NCBI RefSeq assembly: GCF_009671205.1
Contig: NZ_CP045309.1
Span: 3,286,001-3,350,000, forward strand
Length of the DNA: 64,000 bases
Direction: 5' to 3'
Origin: Micromonospora terminaliae
Lineage (GTDB): Bacteria; Actinomycetota; Actinomycetes; Mycobacteriales; Micromonosporaceae
Part shown: positions 16,625 to 26,490 of the stretch, one piece after another
How positions within the stretch are numbered: the first letter of the stretch is position 1
Layout: the number at the start of each line of letters is the position of its first letter
The notes under the pieces: generated by a model
Databases searched by the model: none
What the model saw: the letters and a program-made list of their open reading frames with translations, nothing else
What the model was told of the DNA's origin: nothing
Program-made: the position numbers and the translations under genes

Positions 16625-18232
16625 TCAGGCGTTCGAGGGGCCGAACCAGCGGCGCAGGTAGGCACGTAGGCCGGTCAGGTCGGTGCCGCCTGCGCGGTAA
16701 CCGACGTGCCCGTCCGGCCGCACCAGATAGGCGGCATGTGCGCCGGGATCGACGCCCAGCCGGCGCAGCACCCGGTCGTCAGCCTCGGGCGCCCCGACCT
16801 TGCCGCCAAGGTGATGTGCGGTGAGCCGCCCGCGGTGGCGCCGGGTCAGGTCGTCGATCTCGTGCGCGGGCCAGCCGTCGGGTGGGCCGCAGAGCAGCAG
16901 GTGCCAGCCGGGCGCGGCGGTGAGCCGGTGCAGCGAGCCGCCGACGGCAAGGGGGGCGTCGGGCAGCCGGTCCCCGGCCCGCGGACCCTTCGGCGGCGCC
17001 TGCCGGCCGTCCGTGGACAGCGGGCTGCGGCGGTAGCGGATGGCAAGCTGAGCGACCGTGCGGAACGCCGTGGCCCGCACGAACCGGGGCGCGAGGACCG
17101 CCGGCAGCAGGGTCGGTGCGAGCCGGGTGCGGGCGAAACGGACCAGCGGGTTGGTGGTCGTGGCGACGGTGAAGGCCCGGTCGCTGAACCGGAGCACCAT
17201 CCGGCCGACCGGCGCCCGCTCCGCGTGGTAGCTGTCCAGCAGCGCCGGGTCGGCGTCGCCCTGCAGCGCCTGGGCCAGTTTCCAACCGAGGTTCACCGCG
17301 TCCTGGATGCCGGTGTTCATGCCCTGCGCGCCGGCCGGGCTGTGGATGTGCGCGGCATCCCCGGCCAGGAACACCGGTCCGGCCCGGTAGGCGGTGGCGG
17401 CCCGGTGGTGCAGCCGGAAGTTCGTCGCCCACACCGGGTCGTGCAGCCGCAGGGCGCCGCCCGCGTACGCGTCGGCCAGCGTCTGCAACTCGGCCAGGTG
17501 GACCGGCGCGGTGGGCGGGGTCGCGTCGTTGGCGGGTCGCATCGCCACCATCCGCCAACCGGCCGGACGCCCGAGCGGGAAGAGGAACATCAGCCCCCGC
17601 CCGGCGAGGAAGGCGTGCGCCCCGCCCGGTTCGACGCCGTCGACCTCCAGGTCGGCCAGCACGAACGTCTGCGGGTAGGCGGCCCCCTCGAAGCCGATCC
17701 CGGCGAACTGCCGCACCGCGCTGTGCGCGCCGTCGCACCCCACCACGTATCGGGCCGGCACCCGCTCGACGCGGCCGTCCCGGTCGCGCAGCGTCGCCAC
17801 CGCCGCCCGACCGGTGGGGTCCAGCCCGACCAGCTCGACACCGCGTTCGACACCCACGCCGAGCCTGGCCAGGTACTCGCCGAGCAGCCGCTCGGTCTCC
17901 GCCTGCGACAGAAACAACAGATACGGGTACGCGGTGTCGGGCAGGCCCAGGTCGAACAGCGGCACGGAACGCTGCCGCCGTCCCGCATGCACGATCAGCC
18001 GGACCGCCGGGTTGCCGGCCGCCACCATCCGGTCGGCCACGCCGAACCCGGCAAGGACCTCCAAGGTACGGGGCTGGACCCCGAGCGCCCGGGACTCCCG
18101 CACCCGGTCGATCGCCCGGTCGACCAGCCGCACCCGCACGCCGTGCCGGGCGAGCTGCGCGGCCATGGTGAGGCCGGTCGGCCCCGCGCCGACCACAAGC
18201 ACTTCCACGTCCGAGCCCACAGCGCCCGTCAT
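16625..18232 (-). CDS. Class A FAD-dependent aromatic monooxygenase (PheA/TfdB-like)
   Basis: The 535-residue protein has GAGPTGLTMAAQLARHG (FAD GxGxxG at the N terminus), YVVGCDGAHSAVR (DG motif) and FLAGDAAHIHSPAGAQGMNT (GD motif), plus a C-terminal thioredoxin-like domain. These enzymes hydroxylate phenols or polyketide aromatics with NAD(P)H and oxygen. AGGGAGC precedes ATG 18232. It stands alone, with no dioxygenase or polyketide genes nearby. Confidence 0.9.
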   Translation of the reverse strand: MTGAVGSDVEVLVVGAGPTGLTMAAQLARHGVRVRLVDRAIDRVRESRALGVQPRTLEVLAGFGVADRMVAAGNPAVRLIVHAGRRQRSVPLFDLGLPDTAYPYLLFLSQAETERLLGEYLARLGVGVERGVELVGLDPTGRAAVATLRDRDGRVERVPARYVVGCDGAHSAVRQFAGIGFEGAAYPQTFVLADLEVDGVEPGGAHAFLAGRGLMFLFPLGRPAGWRMVAMRPANDATPPTAPVHLAELQTLADAYAGGALRLHDPVWATNFRLHHRAATAYRAGPVFLAGDAAHIHSPAGAQGMNTGIQDAVNLGWKLAQALQGDADPALLDSYHAERAPVGRMVLRFSDRAFTVATTTNPLVRFARTRLAPTLLPAVLAPRFVRATAFRTVAQLAIRYRRSPLSTDGRQAPPKGPRAGDRLPDAPLAVGGSLHRLTAAPGWHLLLCGPPDGWPAHEIDDLTRRHRGRLTAHHLGGKVGAPEADDRVLRRLGVDPGAHAAYLVRPDGHVGYRAGGTDLTGLRAYLRRWFGPSNA

Positions 18233-18274
18233 CGGCAGCTCCCTGGGCCGGCGGTCGGGAACCGTCGCCGGCAC

Positions 18275-18933
18275 GGGTCAGGGTAGCGCCAGGTCAGCCC
18301 TGACCGCTGGTCGAATCGTCGCCCGTGGCGGCGGCTCAGTCTCAACGGCGGCCGTCAAGCGAGCGCGCGGTGGGCAGGGTCTCTCGGTCGGGCGGGCGTG
18401 TTCCTGCCCGGGGTTCTCGGTTGGGTCAAGGCTCACCGCAGGTGAGCGCGTAGTGGCTTGGCATGCTGGCCCTCGGTCGGCAGCCTCTCAGGCGCGTGCG
18501 CCAACCCCTCGCCGATCCCCTCAACCCGACTCACTCGCCCACGATGGCCTCGCAGCGCAGACACGCCGTGAAGGCCTCGTGCCCCGCACTTCGAGCGCTC
18601 GTCGATGAACCACTATTCGTGCACAAGCCAAAAGAAGCCTGTTGGGGTTCTAGACGCCTCGGCTTCCAACACCTCGAAACCGGGCTTGACCTGGACTTCG
18701 CAGATGTCGGGGCGCTGACCGCGAGGGCGGAGCCGTCAGGCTGAGCGGCTGTCCGAGTTTGTCACGGACCGGGTTGCCGGCCCGGTCACCGGCGATCGTC
18801 GCCGACGCCCTCGCGCGGACGTGCCTGTAGCCGTCATCGGCAAAGTCATCGCCGTACTGCTGTCCCCCGGGCATCACCGCGAACAGCATCCCAAGCGGCG
18901 CCAAGATCCGGTTGGCGGGATACCCGCCGGGTC
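18275..18933. other. Stretch without a recognisable gene
   Basis: About 660 bases with only weak short frames on both strands (for example 18463-18744 plus and 18650-18904 minus) that lack ribosome sites and family resemblance. A 7-bp hairpin GACCGGG/CCCGGTC (18767-18787) is present. Base composition is less GC-rich than the flanking genes in 18520-18700, so old degraded coding DNA is possible. Confidence 0.5.
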
Positions 18934-18973
18934 GGGGCTCCGGGCCGGGCTGATCCTCCCGGCCTGGAGCCCC
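18934..18973 (-). terminator. Hairpin terminator after the PfpI-like gene
   Basis: A 16-bp stem with one mismatch (18934-18949 with 18958-18973) lies 6 bases beyond the stop of the PfpI-like gene. Confidence 0.7.
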
Positions 18974-18979
18974 ACCGGG

Positions 18980-19561
18980 TCAGGCCGTCGCCATCTGGCG
19001 GACGTGTCTGCCCTCGGCGAACTCCTCGACCATCTTGGCGCAGAAGGCCGGAAGGTCGCTGGGGCTGCGGCTGGTGACCAGGCCGTTGTCGACCTGTACC
19101 TGCTGGTCCACCCAGTTCCCGCCCGCGTTGCGGATGTCGGTGCGCAGGCTGGGGAACGAGGTGACGGTCCGGCCATTGACCATCCCGGTCTCGACCAACG
19201 ACCAGGGGCCGTGGCAGATCGCCGCCACCGGCTTCTGTTGCTCAAAGAACGCCCGGACGAAGTCCATCGCCTGCGGGTTCATCCGGAGCCGGTCGGGATT
19301 GACCGTCCCGCCCGGCAGCAGCAGGGCGTCGTAGTCGGCCGCATTGGCCTCGTTCACGGTCCGGTCCACCCGATAGCGGTTGGCCGGGTTGATGTCCTGG
19401 TTCATTGACTGAATCTCGCCGGAATTCAATGAGATCAGGTGGACCTCGGCCCCCGCCTGCTCCGCGGCGGCCCGGGACTGGGTGTACTCCACGTCCTCAA
19501 CCCCGTCGGCGGCGAGGCAAGCGACTCGTTTGCCGGTCAGTGGCTGCTGGCTCTGCGCCAT
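18980..19561 (-). CDS. DJ-1/PfpI-family protein (YhbO-like)
   Basis: The 193-residue protein has the class I amidotransferase-like fold: GKRVACLAADGVEDVEYTQS at the N terminus and the nucleophile elbow AAICHGPWSLVE with the reactive cysteine and adjacent histidine. The family includes stress chaperones/deglycases and intracellular proteases. GAAGGGAAGG lies upstream of the ATG. Divergent from the aldo/keto reductase across a 240-base gap. Confidence 0.9.
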   Translation of the reverse strand: MAQSQQPLTGKRVACLAADGVEDVEYTQSRAAAEQAGAEVHLISLNSGEIQSMNQDINPANRYRVDRTVNEANAADYDALLLPGGTVNPDRLRMNPQAMDFVRAFFEQQKPVAAICHGPWSLVETGMVNGRTVTSFPSLRTDIRNAGGNWVDQQVQVDNGLVTSRSPSDLPAFCAKMVEEFAEGRHVRQMATA

Positions 19562-19801
19562 TTTTGCGGCCTTCCCTTCGCGGCGCCGCCCCCTCGGCGG
19601 CGCATCGTTCGCTCGCGGTCGCCTTCCCGGTGATGGCACCGGGAAACAGGCCACCGAACGCCACTCGAGGGCGGACAATCCGCCTATACGCCCGCCGCTC
19701 ACAGAGGGCCTGCGCGGAGGAAGGTCGCGCTACGAGACTGCTTCCTGTGGCAGCGGGTAACGCACTCAACCCATTGGTACCCAGGCTCCCGAAAGGCCGC
19801 C

Positions 19802-20644
19802 ATGACCCTCGCTGCCGCCGCGATCGAGCTGCCATCCGGCCAGACCATGCCCGTACTCGGCCAGGGAACCTGGTACCTGGGCGAGCGCCCCGGAAGGCGG
19901 CAGGACGAGTTAGCCGCCCTACGCGCGGGGCTCGACCTGGGCATGACCATGATCGACACCGCCGAGATGTACGGTGACGGCGCCTCCGAGGAACTCGTCG
20001 GCGAGGCGATCACCGGACGACGCGCCGACGTCTTCCTGGTCGACAAGGTGGTGCCGTCCAACGCCAGCCGACGGGGAACCGTGCAGGCCTGTCGCCGCAG
20101 CCTGCAACGACTCGGCGTCGACCACATCGACCTCTACCTCCTGCACTGGCGCGGCACACATCCACTCGCGGACACGATCGAGGCGTTCGCCGAACTCGTC
20201 GACGCCGGTGACATCGGGCAGTGGGGCGTGAGCAACTTTGATCTTTCCGACATGACGGATCTACTCGAGGCGGGCGGGAACTCCTGCGCGACCAACCAGA
20301 TCCTGTACAACCTCACCCGCCGGGGTCCCGAGTACGACCTGCTGCCGTGGCTACGCGAGCACCGAATCCCGGTGATGGCGTACTCGCCGATCGAGCAGGG
20401 CAGACTGCTCGGCCATCCCCAGGTCGCGGAGGTCGCCGCCCGGCACGAGGCCACGCCCGCTCAGGTGGCGCTGGCCTGGCTACTGCGGCAGGACAGGGTT
20501 GCGGCCATCCCTCGATCGTCCAACCCGGAACACACCCGGGAGAACGCGGAAGCTCGCGACCTGCAGCTGAGCGAGGAGGATATGGCGGCACTCGACACGG
20601 CGTTCCCACCGCCGGCCGGCCCGCAACCGCTGGAGATGCTGTAG
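19802..20644 (+). CDS. Aldo/keto reductase
   Basis: The 280-residue protein has AKR motifs: MIDTAEMYGDGASEELVGEAI with catalytic Asp and Tyr, LVDKVV with the Lys, and YLLHWRG with the His; WGVSNFD and a C-terminal AIPRSSNPEHTREN for NADPH binding. It should reduce aldehydes or ketones with NADPH. ATG 19802 follows GAAAGG. Confidence 0.92.
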   Translation: MTLAAAAIELPSGQTMPVLGQGTWYLGERPGRRQDELAALRAGLDLGMTMIDTAEMYGDGASEELVGEAITGRRADVFLVDKVVPSNASRRGTVQACRRSLQRLGVDHIDLYLLHWRGTHPLADTIEAFAELVDAGDIGQWGVSNFDLSDMTDLLEAGGNSCATNQILYNLTRRGPEYDLLPWLREHRIPVMAYSPIEQGRLLGHPQVAEVAARHEATPAQVALAWLLRQDRVAAIPRSSNPEHTRENAEARDLQLSEEDMAALDTAFPPPAGPQPLEML

Positions 20645-20703
20645 CGTCGCGGATCGGCGGACGGGCGTCTACATGGAGTCGGGCGGGGCGCCGACCGGCC
20701 CGG

Positions 20704-21111
20704 TCAGGTGCCGACCCGGCGGGGCTGGAGCTGTCCCGTCCCCGGCCCGGTCAACTGCCAGAACTCCTGGGGCAGCTGGTCGACCAGGTCTCCGTACTCC
20801 TTCGCGCTGGCCGACTCACGGAGGGTATCCAGCACCGCCCGTGCGGCGTCGGTGGCCACCTGGCGATCCACCCCGGCCCGTGACTGCACCCGTTGGAAGA
20901 ATTCGGCGAGCCCGAACCGTTCCGGATCTTCAGTGGGCCTGTCCACCAGCCCTCGCAGCTCCTCCGGGAGCTGAGAAGCGAGGTCCCTCGCCTGGCCGCC
21001 AGTGATCCGTTCTGCCAACGTCTCGAGCGTGGCCCGGGTGATCGGTTCCGCCTGCCCCGGCGGAACCTTCGGTCGCGCTGCCACGGACTGGATGAACTCG
21101 GTGTAGTTCAC
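20704..21111 (-). CDS. DUF2267 protein
   Basis: The 135-residue protein is helical and matches DUF2267: LETLAERITGGQARDLASQL, then LPEELRGLV and a second similar helix pair ending LVDQLPQEFWQL. Function unknown; members often occur with stress and membrane genes. It is followed on the opposite side by the TMEM175 gene with a 73-base gap. Confidence 0.88.
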   Translation of the reverse strand: MNYTEFIQSVAARPKVPPGQAEPITRATLETLAERITGGQARDLASQLPEELRGLVDRPTEDPERFGLAEFFQRVQSRAGVDRQVATDAARAVLDTLRESASAKEYGDLVDQLPQEFWQLTGPGTGQLQPRRVGT

Positions 21112-21184
21112 CTGGGATCCCCTCTCGAACCTGATTGCGGCGGGTACCCGCGCCCGCCGGGGTGAAACGGCGGTCCGCCCGCGC

Positions 21185-21868
21185 TCAGCCGGATGGTGGC
21201 GGAGGGCGGTGGCTGATCCGGCGGGTCACCCGGAACTGGTACAGGCCCGCGCTGGTGATGCCGTAGAAGGCCGGCAGGAGGAGGAAGATGGCGAGGCCTA
21301 CCAGCGGCGTCACCAGGTAGCCGAGCACCCCCGCGAGGGCGTACAGGAGGACTCCGGCGAGGGCCCGGATCCGCTCGACGCGGAAGAACTCGTGCTTGAC
21401 CTGTTCCTTCAGCAGGTCGGGGTGCCGGGCCAGGTAGTGGTAGAACGCCAGCCACGTCGCGCACAGCGACGCGCCGATGAGCGCGTAGAAGGCGATGCCC
21501 ACGCGCTGGTCGGCGTTGTCGTGCTCCTGCAGGGCGTGCGACACGACGATGGTCGGAAACGGCAGCAGCGCCGTGGTGAACAGCACCAAGAGGTTCATCC
21601 AGTGCAGGCCGCGATCAGTCTGCTGGATGCGGTTGAATGCCGCCTTGTGGTTGAGCCAGACGACGGCCACGTACGAGTAGGACGCGAGATACGCGACGTA
21701 TGCCGGCCACTGGCTGAGCAGTCCGGACAGGAGGTGGCCGGGCGGGACGTCCGGCACCCGGAGGTCCAGGACCAGCAGCGTGATGATGATGGCGAAGATG
21801 GCGTCGCTGAACGCCACGGCACGGCTGGTGTCCGACCTCGTGCCGAGGTCTGTTTCGGGCCCGGTCAC
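21185..21868 (-). CDS. TMEM175-family potassium channel (DUF1211)
   Basis: The 227-residue protein has six hydrophobic segments and the family filter motif RAVAFSDAIFAIIITLL (R-x3-FSD in TM1). Bacterial TMEM175 channels are tetrameric potassium leak channels. A degraded second copy of this family lies at about 23.3 kb. Confidence 0.9.
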   Translation of the reverse strand: MTGPETDLGTRSDTSRAVAFSDAIFAIIITLLVLDLRVPDVPPGHLLSGLLSQWPAYVAYLASYSYVAVVWLNHKAAFNRIQQTDRGLHWMNLLVLFTTALLPFPTIVVSHALQEHDNADQRVGIAFYALIGASLCATWLAFYHYLARHPDLLKEQVKHEFFRVERIRALAGVLLYALAGVLGYLVTPLVGLAIFLLLPAFYGITSAGLYQFRVTRRISHRPPPPSG

Positions 21869-21956
21869 CGAGCGCGCCTACCCAGGGGCGTCCGCGGCAA
21901 ACAACCGACCGGCCGAACGCCGGCGGACCAGGAGCCGACTGCCACCCACGGTGGGG

Positions 21957-23060
21957 CTACCCGTCCCTCTCGTCCCGCCAGCCGCCGGGTTCGGGATGGT
22001 AGCCGTAAGCGGCGGCCCGCACCGTTTCCTCGTCTTCCAGCCCGGAGCCGATCGCGCCACCGACGGTGGCCAGCGAACTGGTGATCCAGGCGAGCGTCAG
22101 GTAGTCGGTGACATCGACCGGCCGCTGCAGGGTCTGCTCCAGCACCGATGTGTCGATCAGCAGCGCCGCGACGAGCACCGTTCCAGCGAGCAGGACCAGG
22201 TAGGACACGGCCGTGGCCAGGGTGAGGGTGAGGATCGTACCCAGGTTGAACAGCCGGGCCAGCTCAGGCGGTGTCTGGCGGTCTGGTTTCTCCCACAGGC
22301 CGTGGGCGACGATCAGCCAGGCCACCAACGCGATCAGGCCGAGTGCCATGATCACGGTGAGCCGGAGTCCGCCGAGCGCATCGCCCATCTGCCAGACGGT
22401 GTCCGTGGTGAGCGCGAACGCGGTGGCGCCAAAGGCGCCGACGAGCAGCTTGGACAGGCCCAGCAGAGCCCGTCCCGGTCGGTTGGCTCGCACCATGCCG
22501 GCCAGCAGCCGCACCCGGCCGATCAGCGGCGAGGCCACGTACCCCAGTTCCCCGGCCTTGCCGACCACCTGGTGGATGGCCGTAACCCGGCTTGCCATCT
22601 CGGCCGGTGCCCAGCCGGCCGGCGGCACCCGCTGGTCGGAGGCGTCGGTGAGTAGTCGGCTCACCATATCGGGAACGGCCGCGCGGGCTGCTCGCAGCTG
22701 CTGTAGTCCCAGCGCGGGCAGGGACACCATCGCGACCCGGCGCCGGCCGGAGGTCTGCGCGACCAGCGGCACCCCCTCGGTGTGCAGCGGCAGGTCGGTC
22801 AGGCAGATTGCGACGTCCCACCGGTCGCCGGTGCGTCGTTCGGCAACGTCGTCGAGCAGCGCCTCAACCCCACCGTCGCGGCGCGGCGTCACCTCACCCC
22901 AGCCTTCCCGAACGGTCCACCGGACGTCCGCGTTCACCCGCTCGGCGAGCCGGCCGGCCAGCTCCGCGGTGAGCCGCGCGGCCACCCGGGCCGGGTAATC
23001 CGGCGGGGTCGCCACCAGTCCGACGACGATCTCCGGGCGGTGCTGTTCGCTGTGGGTCAT
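21957..23060 (-). CDS. Membrane protein of unknown function with soluble N-terminal domain
   Basis: The 367-residue product has a soluble N-terminal half (IVVGLVATPPDYPARVAARL; AICLTDLPLHTEGVPLVAQT) and about four membrane segments in the second half (KLLVGAFGATAFALTT; VIMALGLIALVAWLIVAHGL; TLATAVSYLVLLAGTVLVAA). I recognise it only as a conserved actinobacterial type. It sits just upstream of the TMEM175 gene on the same strand. Confidence 0.75.
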   Translation of the reverse strand: MTHSEQHRPEIVVGLVATPPDYPARVAARLTAELAGRLAERVNADVRWTVREGWGEVTPRRDGGVEALLDDVAERRTGDRWDVAICLTDLPLHTEGVPLVAQTSGRRRVAMVSLPALGLQQLRAARAAVPDMVSRLLTDASDQRVPPAGWAPAEMASRVTAIHQVVGKAGELGYVASPLIGRVRLLAGMVRANRPGRALLGLSKLLVGAFGATAFALTTDTVWQMGDALGGLRLTVIMALGLIALVAWLIVAHGLWEKPDRQTPPELARLFNLGTILTLTLATAVSYLVLLAGTVLVAALLIDTSVLEQTLQRPVDVTDYLTLAWITSSLATVGGAIGSGLEDEETVRAAAYGYHPEPGGWRDERDG

Positions 23061-23237
23061 CGGTGTTCCTCACGGATAGCCGCGCTCGTCGCCGTCCACC
23101 GGCACCAACCGGTTCGTCGTGAGTCCTCCGACGGTTGTCATGGTGCTCCTTCTCGGCGTCGGCACCGAGGTCTGTTCGCCACCGCCGCCGCAAGGTGGCC
23201 GAGTCCGCGGTGGGCTCAACCTGCGCCGCAGGTCGTG

Positions 23238-23390
23238 GAAGCCGAACAAACACGCGCAGGTTCGTCCAGTGCAACCCCGCAGCCGGTGTGCGGCGCTTCG
23301 GTGGAAGACGTCCTTGTGGTTGAGCCGGCGCACCGAGACGTAGAGCTCTGACATGACACAGGCCAGGTGGGCCGCAAGCGGCGGATCAGC
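23238..23390 (-). pseudogene. TMEM175 fragment, frameshifted
   Basis: The minus strand reads AHLACVMSELYVSVRRLNHK and then DVFHR, aligning with the intact TMEM175 segment YLASYSYVAVVWLNHKAAF. The continuation MHWTNLRVFVRL, matching LHWMNLLVLFTT, is in another frame. So a second TMEM175 gene has decayed here to about 50 residues with at least one frameshift. Confidence 0.7.
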
Positions 23391-23442
23391 ACGTGCGGCA
23401 CCCCACCAGGCGCTGAATCGAGCGGCGGCTGCCTTACGAGCG

Positions 23443-23533
23443 TCGACCGTCGGGGTGCAGCAGAACCTTGGTCCAGCCGTCGTTGCGGGCATCGAAGTTC
23501 TGGTACCCCGTTGGCGCCTCGTCCAGCGTGAGC
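23443..23533 (-). pseudogene. C-terminal fragment of a zinc alcohol dehydrogenase
   Basis: The minus strand reads LTLDEAPTGYQNFDARNDGW and continues TKVLLHP, the C-terminal end typical of formaldehyde/glutathione-independent alcohol dehydrogenases (compare MPLDEAPQGYNMFKNKLDG in the intact gene at 25.3 kb). The rest of the gene is missing. The surrounding stretch 23061-24090 holds no intact gene. Confidence 0.7.
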
Positions 23534-24090
23534 CTTCATCTGAGTCCCCCGTTAGGAATCCGCACTGCGTGAGCCCATGCCTGGCGTCCACATCCTCGCA
23601 GAGGTTCCGACCCTTAAAGGCGCTTTGCGAGGAGCCGGCGCGCGGGCACGGGTGGGAGCTGGTGGTCACCTGCGTGCTCCTCGCTGTCAGGCGCAGCTGA
23701 TCCGCCGGCTCCTCGGGCGTACCGCTGAGCCGTTTGATGCTTCGGCACGCGGGTAGACGGCGACCCGGTCCGAGGGGGTGGGCCGAGGATCGGAGCCGCA
23801 CAGCGATGTTGGGCTCCATCCGGTCCGCATGCGAGGCGAGGCCCGAGGAGTGCGGAATGGCCGAACCGGAGAGCCGGGGCAGGGGCGCACACCAGACGCC
23901 CGCGCAACCGCGCGAGCAGGTCGATCGCCAGCGCGACGCCGAGGAGGGCGCGGGAGTCTCCGGTCGGATCCAGAACCCCGGTCCCGCCGGCGGTCCAACC
24001 GGTGCCGAACGGCCGGACAAAGGCTCTGCCGGCCCGCAGGGCGGTGCGCACGACCTTCCCCAGCCGGCTGGCGGGCACAGCAGCAAGACG

Positions 24091-24681
24091 ATGTCCGACC
24101 CAGACGTCGTCCTCCAGATCCCGCAGGCCAAGGTCGAGCAGATCTACGTCGAGGTCGACGACCTGGACGCCTCCGTCTCACTGCGAGCTCGACTGGGTAG
24201 CCTGCTCCAGCTCGACGTGGGCGTTCAGGCGCAGCTCGGCACGGTGAAGATCGATATCAAGGGCGTCGAGGCCGAGGCGATGCTCGAGGTTCGGCTGGAG
24301 GAGCTCCGCGGCATTCTCGACAGCGCTCTCCGCACCATCGAGCGCAACCCTCAGATCATCGAGTCGCTGGTCAAGACGGTGGACACCGCCGTGAACCAGG
24401 TCGGGCAGACAGCTCAGCAGGTGCTCGGGCCGCAGGGGCCGCTGTCGCAGACGCTGCAGCAGACCACCCAGCAGGTCGGTCAACAGCTCGGGCAGACCAC
24501 CCAGCAACTGGCTCAGAACCGCGCGGCGGCGGCTGGCGGCGGGGGTCTGGGCGGCGTGCTGGGCGGATTTCCGGCCCGAACGGCATGGCAACGGATGAAG
24601 AAGGTCGTCAACGACAGCCAGCAACTGAGGCAGGTCGCGGCGCGGCTGGTAGGGCCGCCAGGCCAACAGCCGCAGAGCTGA
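24091..24681 (+). CDS. Conserved hypothetical protein with Gln-rich helical region
   Basis: The 196-residue product has an N-terminal beta-rich repeat-like part (VEQIYVEVDDLDASVSLRA; LQLDVGVQAQLGTVKIDIKG) followed by a glutamine-rich helical part (LSQTLQQTTQQVGQQLGQTT). ATG 24091 is chosen because homology-like structure starts there; an in-frame start at 23806 would add a polar region and cannot be excluded. No known function. Confidence 0.65.
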   Translation: MSDPDVVLQIPQAKVEQIYVEVDDLDASVSLRARLGSLLQLDVGVQAQLGTVKIDIKGVEAEAMLEVRLEELRGILDSALRTIERNPQIIESLVKTVDTAVNQVGQTAQQVLGPQGPLSQTLQQTTQQVGQQLGQTTQQLAQNRAAAAGGGGLGGVLGGFPARTAWQRMKKVVNDSQQLRQVAARLVGPPGQQPQS

Positions 24682-24727
24682 CGCCGCCGGCCGGGTGCGG
24701 GATTCCTCAGCGTGAGAGTGCACCGAT

Positions 24728-25288
24728 ATGACAGGGTTTGTCGGTGATGGAGCCGTCGGTCAGGCAGATGCGGCGACGGGTGGGGTCGACTCGGGGGCGT
24801 ACATGAGGGCGTTGGTCAAGGCGGCGGTCATCACGGTCGGGGGGTTGGTCCTCCGCAGGTTCCTGCTTCCGGCGGGCCGTCCTGGGCCCTGGCAGCAGGC
24901 CCCGTTGATGCGGCGCGAGCCGCGGTGGCACGTGGTGACCGTGAACCCAGCCCGCGACGAGCTGACCCCGGACTCGCCACTTCCGGAGCCACTGGCCGGT
25001 CTCGGTGACGCTGTGGACGTGCGGATCCGCCGCGCCGCGGGGGACCGCGGCATCGAGCTGGCGGTACGGCTGCGTGACGGCGCTCAGTCCCCGGTGACCG
25101 AAGGGGCCAGACGATTCGCGGGTCGCGATCCCAACCAGGCGATCCGCGCCGCACTGCGGGAGGCGAAGCAGTTGCTGGAGACCGGCGAGGTGCTGCATCC
25201 CGACTTCCCACCCACCACCCACCCGACGGTGGTCAACAAACCGCTGCAGATGGCGACGCGGCAGGGGCGCCGGGAGGGGCGACTGTGA
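24728..25288 (+). CDS. Hypothetical protein coupled to alcohol dehydrogenase gene
   Basis: The 186-residue protein has a short hydrophobic stretch at about 30-45 (AAVITVGGLVLRRFLLP), then WHVVTVNPARDEL and a basic C terminus. It overlaps the alcohol dehydrogenase start by GTGA, so the two are translated together. No family recognised. Confidence 0.65.
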   Translation: MTGFVGDGAVGQADAATGGVDSGAYMRALVKAAVITVGGLVLRRFLLPAGRPGPWQQAPLMRREPRWHVVTVNPARDELTPDSPLPEPLAGLGDAVDVRIRRAAGDRGIELAVRLRDGAQSPVTEGARRFAGRDPNQAIRAALREAKQLLETGEVLHPDFPPTTHPTVVNKPLQMATRQGRREGRL

Positions 25289-26457
25289 AGGCACTGATGT
25301 GGCAAGGCGTCAACGAACTGTCGGTGGGCGAGGTTCCGGACCCGACGATGCGCAACGAGCAGGACGCCATCATCCGGGTGCGCAAGACGGTGACGTGCGG
25401 CTCCGACCTGCACCTGCTGGGTGGGTACATCCCGTTCATGGAGCGGGGCGACGTCCTCGGGCACGAGTTCCTGGGCGAGGTGGTCGAGGTCGGCCCGCAG
25501 GTGCGGAAGCACAAGGTGGGCGACCGGGTGGTGGTCTGCTCGTTCGTCTCCTGCGGCCGCTGCTGGTACTGCCAGCAGCAGCAGTACTCCTTGTGCGACA
25601 ACGGCAACACCAACCCAGCGATCACCGAGAACGTCTGGGGCTTCGCACCCGGCGGCTGCTACGGCTACTCCCACGCGCTCGGCGGTTTCGCGGGCAGCCA
25701 CGCCGAGTACATCCGCGTTCCGTACGCCGACCAGGGGGCCTTCACCGTCCCGGACGAGGTGAGCGACGAGCGTGCGCTCTTCGCCTCCGATGCCGCGCCG
25801 ACCGGCTGGATGGGCGCGGACCTCGGTGGGGTCAAGGCCGGTGACGTGGTCGCGGTGTGGGGCGCGGGCGGGGTGGGCCAGATGGCCGCACGCGCGGCCG
25901 TCCTCCTCGGCGCGGAGCGGGTGATCATCATCGACCGTTTCGCCAATCGGCTGCAGATGGCGGAGAAGTACCTGGGCGTGGAAACGCTCAACTACCAGAC
26001 CCAGGACGTCGGCGGTGAGCTGCTGGAACGCAGCGGCGGGCGTGGGCCTGACGTGTGCATCGAGGCGGTGGGGATGGAGTCCCACAGCACCGGCCCGCAA
26101 TACCTGTACGACCAGGTCAAACAGCAGCTACGCCTGGAGTCGGACCGTCCGATCGCCGCCCGCGAGGCCATCTACCACTGTCGCAAGGGCGGAAGCGTGT
26201 TCCTGCTCGGCGTCTACGCCAACCTCGTCGACAAGTTCCCGCTCGGGGCGGTGATGAACAAGGGCCTCACCCTGCGTGGCGCCCAACAGCACGGACACCG
26301 CTACATTCCCATGTTGCTCGAACGGATGGCACGCGGCGAGCTGGTCACCGAACACCTCGCGACACACACCATGCCTCTCGACGAGGCGCCACAGGGATAC
26401 AACATGTTCAAGAACAAGCTCGACGGCTGCGTACGCGCCGTCTTCGAACCCGCCTGA
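25285..26457 (+). CDS. Zinc-dependent alcohol/formaldehyde dehydrogenase (MDR)
   Basis: The 390-residue protein has TCGSDLHLLGGYIP (catalytic zinc Cys), DVLGHEFLGEVVEVG (catalytic zinc His-Glu), structural zinc cysteines in SCGRCWYCQQQQYSLCDNG, and the NAD site VWGAGGVGQMAARAAV. The C terminus MPLDEAPQGYNMFKNKLDG is typical of formaldehyde dehydrogenase-like MDRs. It oxidises an alcohol or S-hydroxymethyl thiol using NAD; the exact substrate is not clear. Confidence 0.92.
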   Translation: MKALMWQGVNELSVGEVPDPTMRNEQDAIIRVRKTVTCGSDLHLLGGYIPFMERGDVLGHEFLGEVVEVGPQVRKHKVGDRVVVCSFVSCGRCWYCQQQQYSLCDNGNTNPAITENVWGFAPGGCYGYSHALGGFAGSHAEYIRVPYADQGAFTVPDEVSDERALFASDAAPTGWMGADLGGVKAGDVVAVWGAGGVGQMAARAAVLLGAERVIIIDRFANRLQMAEKYLGVETLNYQTQDVGGELLERSGGRGPDVCIEAVGMESHSTGPQYLYDQVKQQLRLESDRPIAAREAIYHCRKGGSVFLLGVYANLVDKFPLGAVMNKGLTLRGAQQHGHRYIPMLLERMARGELVTEHLATHTMPLDEAPQGYNMFKNKLDGCVRAVFEPA

Positions 26458-26490
26458 GAATCGGCACCTCCACGGCCTCGACGGCGAACA

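Noticed and set aside
18463..18744. 93-codon plus-strand open frame
   Set aside because: No ribosome site, no family resemblance, poor codon bias; left as unassigned sequence.
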